A stretch of DNA of 64,000 bases from Paramarasmius palmivorus. Taxonomy: Eukaryota > Basidiomycota > Agaricomycetes > Agaricales > Marasmiaceae. The notes under the pieces were generated by a model. That model saw only the letters and a list, made by a program, of their open reading frames with translations, did no database searches and had not been told where the DNA came from. The stretch covers positions 372,001 through 436,000 of the forward strand of contig JAYKXP010000010.1 in the NCBI GenBank assembly GCA_037176845.1. The letters run 5' to 3'. Each line of letters opens with the position of its first letter. Within the stretch, counting starts at the first letter, position 1. The position numbers were made by a program, and so were the translations under genes. Positions 23,106 through 33,708 of this stretch are shown one piece after another.

Positions 23106-24735
23106 TCACCAAGAATCCCATGACATCCCTTCAGAGCCACTCTCTTCGTCTTCTTCTGTCACAGACCCATAGTCATACCTGCAGGCGTTGTGATCATAGT
23201 AGTTCAACATGCGACTTGATTCGTATCCTTCATTAGAGTCGAAGCCTTCGACAGCGTCATCCCCAATCTGTTTCTCGAACGGGTTCAGAAGGATACCCCT
23301 TCGCTTGCAAACTAAAAGTATGTTACAGCTCAGTTTATCGCGTGTATGCAACAGCATATGCTGACTTACTAGATCTCAGCCGGGGGCTGGCAAGGTTATC
23401 ACCGAAAGGTGTCGAGTGTCATACGAAGCAGCTCCGAGTTTAGGCAACACAAACATATCAGAGTTCTCCAGAGCATCCGCCAGTAATTCAAATTCGCTCT
23501 GTAATTGACTTTTGTACTTGAGGTATTCCAACGGTGCGGTCAATCTCCCCAACGTCTCGACTTTCATAAATCGGTGGCTGATCCACAAGATTCGTAGCGA
23601 GTGAAGCTCTGGAAGTACCTCGCCAAGGTCCGCGGGAACCCCGAATACCGAGGTGTCGTCCTAGATGGAGTTCCTGCAAGGTATCCTTCCATGACCTCAG
23701 AGCGCCAATGAGGGCACGAAGATCTTCACTCGTGTTGAATGCACAAGCGGTGCAGAAATGTTGCAAGTTTGGTGCCATGGCAGACAACTTTTCCAACGCG
23801 TACATGTCCATGTTCCAAGGCATCTCGTTCCACCTGAAGAAGCGCAGGTTCGGGTTTTTGTTGACGTGGGCAGAGGGAACATCGAAATCGGCCTTGGCTT
23901 TCAGTTGGTTTGCACGGTGCGCTCGAGAGCCTTCCTTTTCGCATCGGCCTGAACCTTTCTCTCCTTCTCAAACCACTCGATCCTGCTTGCCTTCTCTTCG
24001 TCTGAAATCCCGGCGATTTCCTCGCTCTCGTATTGCCGCATCTCCGCTTCATGAGCAACATCCATCGCCCTCATGTTCGATATCAACTCGTCGTCATGCT
24101 CTTCCCAACCCAACGTCTCGCTGTGGCAATACACCACCTCCAACAAAGGCCAGCAAACCATCATCCGCAAAAACTCCATCGAGGTACAAAAGATATCGGA
24201 CTCGTCATCGTACATGTTATACTTGGAGACGACAATCTTCTTCAATGTCCTCTTCTCCTTGATCGCATCCAACAACTCGGGTAACGCGCCGTCATTCCAC
24301 CCATATACCGAGATCGTATTGATGTTCGGACAGGTGCGTATAACAGTCGCGTGTGCCTTGGTTTCAGCTTCCAGAGTAACCACCAAACCCGATTCGAACG
24401 ATTCGAACGCATTCTGCGAGATCTTCTCGTGACTCGAGAGTTTTACGAAGTCGAGAGGCTTTGGAACGGTTGTCGACGCCGACGTCATAGTACAGTTCGG
24501 ATACGGCGATGGCACTCCAGTGTTTGTTGACGACAGCGGATGGAAGAAGAAATTCGTAGCCGCCAAAATAGTCCGTCTCGTCCATTTTCGTTCTATTCAT
24601 TCCTCGAAAGATCGAACACAGAATTTCAGGTGGCATTGTAGCCCATGAAGATGGTTGAGCCTGTTCATTGTTATCATGTCAGTAATCATGGCCAGTTCTA
24701 CAGAGATCATCAAAGCTCACATTCATACTCTCCAT
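23106..24735 (-). pseudogene. F-box/LRR-like gene with three frame breaks relative to its neighbour
   Basis: The layout parallels the intact gene at 25140-26694: a short first exon (MESMN, ATG 24733-24735), an F-box-like start (MPPEILCSIFRGM), a repeat-like body and a short 3' exon (RRGILLNPF to stop 23106-23108). Aligned by eye with that paralogue, the body changes frame three times. There is one extra base at about 24368-24370 (GGAAGCTGAAACC against GGAGCTGAAACC), which creates a TGA. There is a break at about 23899-23904 (TGA before KAKADFD). There is one extra base at about 23661 between QELHL and the continuation DDTSVFGVPADLGEVLPEL. No splice-site pair would remove these without losing conserved sequence. 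The protein similarity on both sides of each break remains high, so inactivation looks recent. Sequencing or assembly error is the alternative. Confidence 0.72.
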
Positions 24736-25139
24736 GTCATGATATAAAAAGAAGTCCGGTTGTGTGCTTCGAAGGAGTATGCGTGCGCTTGGTGATAGCT
24801 GTGCGGAGGAAAGAGTTGAATTTCGGACTCGGAGATTGAACTTTGGGAGACATGTGAATAACGCGTGATATCCCGATATGCGACGGAGAGCAGATCACTA
24901 GATACGCGCGAAGCCAGAGTGGAATGTCTATTTAGATAATACAGAGTCTGTCGACGGGAACTCAACGTGAATATTGAACGTTTGAACCCTTGAATATTGA
25001 TAAGTTAGATTGATGATCTAATTTAATGGAGCACACTGTTTCAATCCTAGTCTAGAACCATCCAACCTCTCCTTCACCTTCTTCGTCATCTGAATCGTCA
25101 GAATTCTCTTCAGACTCGGATTCGTATTCATCCTCATCC

Positions 25140-26694
25140 TCATCCATCGTCCTCGTCCTCATCCCCGTAGTAGTCAGATATGTAACTTGGATCATAGTTA
25201 GGATCACGAAAACCATCCACATAATCATCCCCAACTTCCTGCCTCTGCCACGGGTTTAAGAGGATTCCTCTTTGACCGCAAACTAGAATTGTCGTCTCAG
25301 ATAACATACTAGGAGGACATAAAAATCTACATACCTGTCTTCAACCGGCCGCCAGGCTCGTCACCAAAAGGGACCGAGGAGGTACGGAGAACCGTTAGCG
25401 TAGGTAAGGCAGGTGAACCAGTTTTCCCTAGAGCTTTGGCTAGCGCATCCAGCTCTGATTGACGACCTTCGTATTTGAGATATTCCAGTGGTGCAACCAA
25501 TTCTCCGACTGTCCTGCCCTTCACGAATACGTCGCTGATCCACAATATCTGTAGTGACCGTAGTTCTGGAAGCACCTTGTCTAGGGTGACCTCGAGCTTC
25601 ATCTTTTTGTCTCCATCGGCATCATCCAAATGAAGCTCCCTTAATGTGCCCTTCCACACGCGCAAGGCGTTGATAAGAGCCTGGATTTGTTCCTTCGAGC
25701 GGTATCCCCAAGTGACGCAAAAGTGTTGGAGATTTGGTGCCATGAGAGCGAGCTTTCCAAGCATATAATCGTCCACGAAGGAGCTCATACTGTTCCACCT
25801 CAAGAAACGCAGTCTCGGATTCTTGTTGACATGGGCAGATGGAATGTCGAACTCTGCCTTGGCCTTCTTCACCCGTCTTGTCCGGTCAAGGATACCTTTG
25901 TCCCATTCGGCAAGAGCCTCTTTCTTCCGTTTTACGGACTCGATCCGCTTTGCCTTCTCTTCCTCGTTTGACGCTTCGGCGATATAGTCTTCGTCCTCTT
26001 GGCGTGCCTCGACCTCATAATGAGCATATCTCTCCTCCACATCCGAAATTGTCTCATCCTCATCATGTTCCTCCCACCCCAAAGCCCGGTTATGGCAATA
26101 AACCTCTTCCAGCAGCGGCCACCCAACCATCATGCGCAAAAATTCCATCGATGAGCAAAACACGTCGCACTCGGTATCCTTCATAGTGTGTCTATGAACC
26201 TGGATCTTCTTCAACGTCTTTTTCTCCCTAATCGCGTCCAGCAGCTTTGGTAACGCGCCTCCATTCCACCCAGACAGGTAGATGGTTTCAAGGTTGGGAC
26301 AAGCACGTATAATAGCCGCGTGTGCCTTGGTTTCAGCTCCAGAGTAGCCACCAAGTCCAAGTCGAACTATACGGACACATTCTGCGAGATCAGGGCGGGC
26401 TTCAAGGGTTTTTCGAAGCCGATGGGCTTTGTGGTACTCGTTGACGCCAACTTCGTAGTACAGTTCGGTTATGGCGGAGGCGCCCCAGTGTTTGCTGACA
26501 ACGGTGGATGGGAGGAGAAAGTCATGGCCGGTACAATGGAAGATTTCTTTCTTCTTTTTCTTCACCTTGCGAAGGATCATAGAGAGGATCTCTGGGGGGA
26601 TGGTAGCCCATGGCGACGAATCAGTCGCGACCTAGAGTATGAGTCGTTAGCGTTTAGAAGGAGACTCGGAGCAGTTTCTTACCTCGAGTGACAT
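25140..26694 (-). CDS. F-box/LRR-like protein, intact paralogue
   Basis: This is a predicted F-box-type protein with a repeat-rich body; such proteins usually recruit substrates to SCF ubiquitin ligases, though no substrate can be inferred here. A mini first exon encodes MSLE (ATG 26692-26694). The next exon continues VATDSSPWATIPPEILSMIL, an F-box-like N-terminus. The body has LRR-like Leu spacing (CPNLETIYLSGWNGGALPKL, MAPNLQHFCVTWGY, LPELRSLQILWIS) interrupted by a charged Glu/Lys coiled segment (about 25870-26060). After an intron near 25290-25340 the last exon gives a Gly/Asp/Tyr-rich acidic tail (RGILLNPWQRQE) ending in TGA at 25140-25142. The neighbour at 23106-24735 is its decayed copy. 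Confidence 0.72.
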
Positions 26695-26948
26695 ATTATG
26701 GCACTATACAGGCTTTTCGCGCGTTATAAGTTAGCCTCTCCTCGAGGCAGGGATCGCTTGCCGTTTGTATTAGTTGTGTAGGACTGACGCGAAGATGATG
26801 GCCGTGCTGAGAAGAAAAATTTAAATAAGCCACGTGGAAACTGCGTGGCCGAATCTCCGCCGACTACTGGACTCTGCGTCTAGCAGTGATAAGTGGTACG
26901 TAGTGTGCGATTCTTGCTACTAAGTACACACGACAGCACCGTTGAGCG

Positions 26949-28887
26949 TTATCCTTTCCCATGCCCAGCCATCTTCAGCGTATTCTTCGCATTTTTCACC
27001 TCCAATTTCTCCAATAACGCCCGGTGAAGACTCGAATCCTTCCTAAAACTCTTCGGCAATGTCTCCGTAGGAGTAGTCGACGTCTTATCATCAACACCCT
27101 TCTTACTGAGATCTCGCGTGAGGTGGTTGGGCACAATTATCGGCGTTGCTTGAGGTGGAGGAGGCCACTAATGGTTGCGTTAGCGCCCATGGAAGCGAAG
27201 TGTGTGAAAGCGCGTACCTCTCGATTTGGCTGGTTAAAATGAAGGGCTGCCCAAGGAGGAAAATCCTTTTCCAGTTGGATTATATGGTCTTCGAGGAATT
27301 TGAGACGGTCGAGGAGGTTTAACGGAGGCGAAGGGACTAGTGCCCCGTCCTATATTCAGGGATCAGCGTATATGAAAAAGAAATCATTTCTCACCATATC
27401 TGACAGCGAAATGACTCTCGATATTTGACAAACGTTCGTCCAATGCAGGGTGGCGATCTGGTGTTGGTATCCTGTCGACTCCATCTATCTGCATAGGCTC
27501 TGTCGATACTGACCCTGGCACACTAGATTTGCGATTGTGCCCTTGCCCTTTGCCCTTTCCTTTCGAAGTAGAAGGTGAAAGAGACGGCTGAGAATCAGCC
27601 TCTCCTTCCTCAGCTCTACTTTCTCTCCGCATCGTACGCCTGAGCGGCCCATCTTCATTCTTCGCAATATCGTACTTCATTTGACTTTCTCGATCAATAT
27701 GTTTCGCGTCCGTTCGCGCACAGGATGACACTTGAGCCCCTTGGTCAAGGTCGAGTTTCGCACGTTTCTGTGGTAGGGATAGAAGAAATTCATTGCGGTT
27801 GGACATATCGTTATTTGCGCGTTTGCGTGCGAGGAACTGGGATATGGATTTGTTTATCTAAAGCGAACATTAATCAGCGACTTGAAAGAAAATAACATAC
27901 GGCCTTACCGAGGTAGGTGAAGAGGGTTTCTCACCGTTTGCAAGATGAACAGAACCTAACTTCCGTTCCTCTAAAGGTTTCTCGGGTACCACAACATCTT
28001 TCTGTTCCTCGGTTGACTTGTCTCTCAAGGTCTGGAAGCCAGAGTCAACCTCAATCACGCTGCTGTTTAAGAACACTTACCTGAATACCCTTGACAAGAT
28101 CATCCAACGCAGACGCAATCCGCTTCGCTTCCCAGTCCTCGTTCATAACGAGCATATCCATCTCTAACCCTTGTAGAGCCTGAGTAAGCCCCATTCTCTT
28201 GAAGAACTTCTTCAACAACACATCCCAATCGCGTGGAGGTTCTGGAGGTGGCGGACTGGGTGTCCGCGGTTTAGGCGCAACCTTTGGTTGTTCCACCTTC
28301 GAAGTACCTGCACCCGTAGATGTCCCAGCCTTGTATTGATTCTGATACCCCGGCTGATAATGCGAGTATCCTCCATACTGTTGAGGGTACTGTACACCCA
28401 ACTGCTGCTGAGCTGTATAAGGGTACGCAGCCAACGTTGCAGCCCAGCTAGAGTTCTTCCATACAGCCGAGTTTGGGTCGAAAGCCTGAGTTGAAGTAGA
28501 TGCAGTGGTCGCGTTAGAGGAAGAGTTGGGATTGTTGTAGTAGGACTTTGTCTTTGGTAATGCAGAAGTTACTGCTTGCGCTGCTACAGCTTGAGAAAGG
28601 AGAGCTTGTATCGTAGCTGGTGAAAGAGGTGCTGCTGATCCTGTACCTGGTACATATGTAGGTACACGCGTCGTTGTCGAAGTTGACACAGGAGCAGGAG
28701 TCGTCGCTGGAAGGACTGATGAGTAGGCAAGACCTGAGGTCGACGTTGCCGGGGTCGATGTTGAGGGCGCTGCTGGCGTCGACGAGGGAGCCGCCGACGT
28801 CGAGGCTATCGGTGCTGGTGTGGCAGGAGTATGTGTGGGGATTGAAGTGGAAGAGGGAGCAGGTGATGGTTTCTTGTTGGGTTCCAT
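26949..28887 (-). CDS. MBIP-like protein (possible MAP3K12-binding inhibitory protein homologue)
   Basis: The N-terminal third is low-complexity Ala/Thr/Ser/Pro, then Tyr/Gln-rich (QQLGVQYPQQYGGYSHYQPG). A helical segment follows (RDWDVLLKKFFKRMGLTQAL to ALDDLVKGIQ). After two introns there is INKSISQFLARKRANN with a Lys/Arg-rich linker. Near the C-terminus sit LDERLSNIESHFAVRY and LLDRLKFLEDHIIQLEKDF then PPWAALHFNQP, which resemble the conserved helical region of MBIP, an ATAC-complex-associated protein in animals. The likeness is from memory of the family and not certain. The last exon ends in TAA at 26949-26951. The start at 28885-28887 is only 32 bp from the start of the divergent RNase P subunit gene. 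Confidence 0.6.
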
Positions 28888-28919
28888 GCTCAGACGCGCT
28901 TTACTTCTCTACCACCGTC
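28888..28919. promoter_or_regulatory. 32-bp divergent start region shared by two genes
   Basis: The minus-strand ATG (28885-28887) and plus-strand ATG (28920-28922) face away from each other with only 32 bp between them. At least one transcript must therefore begin inside the other gene or have almost no leader. The Thr/Ser/Pro low-complexity start of the MBIP-like gene may overlap promoter elements for the plus-strand gene. Confidence 0.55.
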
Positions 28920-29642
28920 ATGGCCAAAAAGCAGAAAAACGACATTCCAAATCCTAACAGTGTCACCAACAGAGATATAATGCATCGTCTCAATTTCTTA
29001 TACCAAGCAAGCGTCTATCTCAACGGTATCGATACTAGTCAAGAACAGTCCACTAGTAATCGTCCAAAGAAATCACGAAGAGCTGGAACGAAAGATTTGG
29101 CAAAGAGTTACATCGATACCATGAAATTGGTCGGTACCAAGACTATAGTGCGAATGTATGCTTCCCATGAATACAAGGAAGATTACAACACTGACTGTTC
29201 CGAAGGGATCCTTCCGTCAAAAGAACTCTTTGCAAAGGGTGTAACACAGTCTTGGTACCAGGATCTACCGCGACCGTACGCGTCAAGGGTGAGTTCCTTC
29301 ACTGGTATCACCACAAGTCTTCTTACACTTTCTCTAGGATCACCTTCTCATGGCCATGTCATGACCTATACATGCCTCGAGTGCCGAACATCACGTCGTA
29401 TCCCAGCACCGCCAATCACGTCTTCTACCAATGCATCTGAAGATCCTAATGCAATGCAAGTCACTGCGGAGTCTTCTTCATCTTCATCAGGACCCCATCG
29501 AAAAGGAAAACTCCAAAAGTCCGTCGCACCTCGGGACCCACCGCTATTCGCGAGAAGTGTCGGACATGTCGTCTTTCGAGGTGATCAACAGATGAATCAA
29601 GATGATCTATCATTACACGGGAACGGCAGTTTCGTATCGTAG
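28920..29642 (+). CDS. RNase P/MRP protein subunit, Rpr2/Rpp21/Snm1 family
   Basis: This is predicted to be a protein subunit of the nuclear RNase P ribonucleoprotein that trims tRNA 5' leaders (or of RNase MRP). The ATG at 28920 (MAKKQKNDIPNPNSVTNRD) begins a helical N-terminus with MHRLNFLYQASVYL, typical of the family. Two introns (about 29156-29205 and 29290-29338) are spliced to give RTLCKGCNTVLVPGSTATVR then HVMTYTCLECRTSRRIPAP. The two CxxC pairs form the zinc ribbon expected of Rpp21/Rpr2. The C-terminal tail is Ser-rich and ends at TAG 29640-29642. Frame is open upstream of 28920, but that part overlaps the divergent gene antisense and has no family support. Confidence 0.8.
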   Translation: MAKKQKNDIPNPNSVTNRDIMHRLNFLYQASVYLNGIDTSQEQSTSNRPKKSRRAGTKDLAKSYIDTMKLVGTKTIVRMYASHEYKEDYNTDCSEGILPSKELFAKGVTQSWYQDLPRPYASRVSSFTGITTSLLTLSLGSPSHGHVMTYTCLECRTSRRIPAPPITSSTNASEDPNAMQVTAESSSSSSGPHRKGKLQKSVAPRDPPLFARSVGHVVFRGDQQMNQDDLSLHGNGSFVS

Positions 29643-29989
29643 GTTGAGAAGATTCTAAAAGATTAAAATCAACAATTACGACCGCGCTTTGGGTCACCTA
29701 TCCAACAAGGGTCCGATACCCACATCAATTTCCCTGTCACCAACCACAGACACATAAATGGAAGCCCAGGGAGCGATGGCAACTCAGACGGCGTTTATTT
29801 AATGAGGAAATTTTGGTATATCAGGAAGGTTCTCTACCGAGGAAGTCGATGAGGGGTTGAAGATACATAAACATCAGGCAGCGCAGTATTTATGACAAAG
29901 GTTTACATGAATACATACATTCTAGAATTCCAAGGGCACATCTATATGGCATTGAATACAAAACGGATATATGTATGGTCATGCAAGGT

Positions 29990-31310
29990 TCAAGAATACA
30001 GAGCCAAGAAGCCTATCGCAAGTGGCAACAACAGCAGCGCAAAATGGACTGCCGGCACATCGGCGGAGCTCCTCACCTTCTCACCCGATAACGTCGACGG
30101 GTTCGAGCTGCCCCATAGCGTGATGTTGCGAAAGTAGGTATGGGTTTGCAGGGGAGTGGCCCAGCTGTCGTCGGATCCTATACGATGAAGACATTCAGCA
30201 CGTTTCATACAAGTCAAGGTGGTATCTAGCCAGATTTACCTCCAAAGAATGTCCTGGAAGTAGGTTAACGTTGAGATCAAGTAAAGCCGGGTGACAGAGG
30301 GAGAAGGTACGCACGAGAAATATAATCCATTCGCGTTGACCTTGGTGGAAGTCCTGAGTTGCAGATCTTGTTGCGATGCAACTTTTAAATCGTTAAAGCT
30401 ATCGCAATCAATCAGCCTCCGTCCTCCGTAAAAAAAAATCGTGAACGTCTCACTAAAGTTCGACGTTACCATTAGCGACATCTACTGGGTTGTTGAGTTG
30501 CACCAAAAGAGTGACACGGTTCCACCTGGAGAAAATCAGGAACGATGACCAAAAAAAAGAACCGAAATATTAATCTTACTGTCCGGCAGCGAAACTGAAC
30601 GATCCTCGAGATATGCTAGTACCATAGTCCGAGTTGCACTGGATACTATTCTCGTTGCAGCGTTCCTTCTGGGTTGGGAAGTATCCATATACTGCCATAG
30701 CAAAGAGTGAGACACGCAAAGAAAAGAGGATAGCAAATATATACAGACTTTCTCCAGCGCCGTCTTTCCGCCACATAAGCCTAGTGCTAAAGCAATCCCG
30801 ACCAGTCGGTTGATTACCACCACTACATCCCACCGCATTGGGTCCGCCTCGCAAGCCCGGTAGCTTACCGCCCTTCACCCAGTCAAAATTATTTGCAAAG
30901 GCGACTTCATAGCTGATCATCATAGACTGAAAAGTAGATCCATCGGTGGCATTCCAAAGGTTCTCGAACTGGGCTCCGCCCGTGTCGTGTGAGTAGCTTC
31001 CTTTCGGATAGGTAACTTGAAGTACGGGACCCGAACTTGACGTGCCCGAAGAAGATGAAAGAAAAGGATCGCTGACAAAGGCGAGATTCTGGGGACCATC
31101 TTGGATTCGACCCTTGCTCAGAGACCACTTTGAGACGATATGTGATTGAGCGTCAGAGCTTGACAAGGTCGCAGTAGGGAATGGAAACGAAGTGCTCGTT
31201 GTAAGTGAGTATTGTGAAGACAGCGAGCCCGCAGAGTCACAGAGCACAAGAGAAAGAGACGAGAAGACTGCGACGAGCTTGAGGAGAAGGAACGAGGGAA
31301 GAAGAGCCAT
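29990..31310 (-). CDS. Polysaccharide lyase family 14-like protein with GPI-type tail
   Basis: This is predicted to cleave a uronate-containing polysaccharide by beta-elimination; family PL14 includes alginate and glucuronan lyases, and the real substrate is unknown here. The ATG at 31308-31310 opens a signal peptide (MALLPSFLLLKLVAVFSSLS). Family-like segments follow: GGAQFENLWNATDG, FDWVKGGKLPGLRGG, GCSGG, CFSTRLMWRKDGAGE, and across introns IYGYFPTQKERC, LYFSTFFGGSDDSWATP and TYFRNITLW. The C-terminus is Ser-rich then hydrophobic (VPAVHFALLLLPLAIGFLAL) and stops at TGA 29990-29992, which fits a GPI-anchor signal. The protein would therefore sit on the outer membrane face or wall. Its start is 96 bp from the divergent transporter gene. 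Confidence 0.78.
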
Positions 31311-31406
31311 GGCGGTCCCAATGTGGCGGTTGAGAAAAGAAAGTGGAGAGTAGCACGTGACACTAACTCCAGCAAGATTCGGCCACGCTGGCTGACTTGG
31401 GCTGCA

Positions 31407-33543
31407 ATGTTCAGCCAATCCTCCAGAAGACAAAATCCTGACCAAGAGTCATCTCAGCCTCTCCTTTCAGACTCGAATTACCCCGATAATTCTGTTGTTT
31501 TCTCAATCGACGACGACGAAGAGGAGGAACTACGAACACCCGATCCTCCCAACACCCGAGAAGCAAATGCAACAAGAGGAGACCACGGTGTTCGTTTTCA
31601 AGATGACGTGCAGATAATAGCACCTCCGATGAGGTCGACGGTTTCAAGTCGTGAAGCTGGCAAGTCATGGCAGTTCTTGTGATCAGAAGCTATTTGACAT
31701 ATTCCTTCAGAATTCGACCTCGACTCGGACGAATTCGATGAAGACGAACCTACCACGCAATCTTCAAGGAGACGTCCAGAAAACACCATGCCATTACTGG
31801 TGGGCCTGATAGACTCTCGAAGAAGTCTAGATAGTTCTATACCGCTCCAAGCAAATGGGAACGGGCACGCGCCGTCTTCCGGAAACCTGGACTTGGAAGA
31901 ACTGGCTGCGAAGCGTACTGCGGGTGGTGGGCTGCTGGACTCTATTGCCAACATGGCCAACTCAATACTCGGTGCAGGTAAGTAAAGATCTTGATTCTTT
32001 AGGGACGATGTATTCTGACATTCAACTTACCATAGGCATCATTGGTATGTTCCCTTCGGCCTCAGTTGCCTATATTCAGGATCATCATACATCTTTCAGG
32101 ACTGCCATATGCTGTCAGCCAAGCTGGTTTCTTCACTGGTCTTTTTCTGCTTGTCCTGTGCTGCGGGGTCACGGACTGGACTATTCGCCTAATCGTGGTC
32201 AATGCAAAACTCAGCGGCAGCCACTCCTACATTGACATAATGAATCACTGCTTTGGTTCCAGCGGTCGCGCAGCCATTTCCTTCTTTCAGTTCACATTTG
32301 CATATGGAGGTAAGTAGCCCCATCAAATCGTGTTCTGTGAGGTCCCAACCCTTCATTCAATTCTATCCTCTCAGGAATGATCGCGTTCTCAATCATCATT
32401 GGCGACACAATACCTCACGTTATACGGTCAATTTTCCCGACACTCTATCAAGTCCCTGTCCTGTGGCTGTTTACCAACCGCCAATTCATCATTTTTGTGT
32501 GCACTGCTGGTGTATCGTACCCTCTCTCGTTATACCGCGACATCCATAAACTTTCGCGTGCCTCGGGTCTGGCACTCGTCAGCATGTTAATCATCGTGTT
32601 TTCCGTCCTCTTTGAGGGTCCCCAGGTACCACCCGAGCTCAAAGGGGATCCCACGAAAAGGTTCAGCATCATCAACTCGGGTGTTGTTCAAGCATTTGGC
32701 GTGATGTCCTTCGCATTCGGTACTTTGATCATTCACCGGCTTTGCTTTGTTGCTCATCTATTTCACAGTCTGTCACCACAACTCTCTTCTCATTTACGGA
32801 AGTCTGCAAACTCCGACTCTGGACCGTTTTGCAAGGGTGACCCACGTATCAACAATCATCTCGTTGCTGGCATCATGTACACTCGCGGTCTCCGCTTTCC
32901 TCGTGTTCACCAACAAGACGCAGGGTAACATTCTGAACAATTTCCCTTCAGTACGTGAAACTCTAACATCCCGAAAATATGAATCTTATTGTTGGACGTT
33001 GCGACAGGATGACACTCTCATCAATGTTGCGCGTTTTTGCTTCGGCCTCAATATGTTTACGACACTGCCGTTAGAGCTATTCGTTTGCAGAGAGGTGATT
33101 TGGATTAGCATTTCGATTGGATGCCCATGGCTAACGTGCTCGCATAGGTCATCGAACAGTACTTCTTCGAGCACGAGAGTTTCAACCCACAAAGGCACCT
33201 GTTCTTCACTACGGTGATTCTCTTCTCATCCATGCTGAGTCTGTCTTCCCGGTTTCTCCTTTTGTACCCAACCTCATGGAATTTCTTTTCAGTCGCACTC
33301 GTCACCTGTGATCTTGGAGTGATGCTCGAAATCACAGGAGGAGTCTCGGCCACCGCCATGGCCTTCATTTTCCCAGCAGCGTGCTACCTCAAGTTGTCAA
33401 ACCAATCCGAACCTTGGCACAGTCGTAAAAGGTTGCCAGCGTTTTGCTGTGTTACATTCGGTGTTTTACTCATGACCCTGTCCTTGTTTTTTGCCTTGCG
33501 AAAATCATGGACGCGGGAAGGAGATGCAAAAATGTGTGCGTAA
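31407..33543 (+). CDS. Amino acid transporter, AAAP/AVT (vacuolar, SLC38-like) family
   Basis: This is a predicted multi-pass transporter moving neutral amino acids across a vacuolar or endomembrane. The ATG at 31407 starts a hydrophilic acidic N-terminus (MFSQSSRRQNPDQ, DDDEEEELRTPD). The first transmembrane segment spans a 9-nt microexon (32036-32044), which joins LDSIANMANSILGAG to IIGLPYAVSQAG, the hallmark motif of the family. Further helices include IAFSIIIGDTIPHVI, FIIFVCTAGVSYPLSLYRD and AFVCHHNSLLIYGSL (spliced across the intron beginning near 32720). Late helices end with LEITGGVSATAMAFIFPAAC and a TAA at 33541-33543. About eleven helices are expected. It is closest in feel to yeast AVT2/AVT7-type proteins, but the exact subtype is an inference. 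Confidence 0.85.
32036..32044 (+). other. 9-nt microexon in the AVT transporter gene
   Basis: GCATCATTG lies between CCATAG and GTATGT. It is needed to join LGAG to IIGLPYAVSQAG in one frame. The two flanking introns are short and canonical. Confidence 0.7.
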
Positions 33544-33708
33544 GATGTAATTCTCATCACTGCTGTTGTGGACTGGGGTATGGACTTTTTTTGAGGGTTA
33601 TGGACTCTATTATTATACGGAAGCATCTACAGAGTAGAGATCATATAGTACGGATACCAGGGACTACGTATATAATTATATAGGATAATAGAACATAATG
33701 CAAACAAA

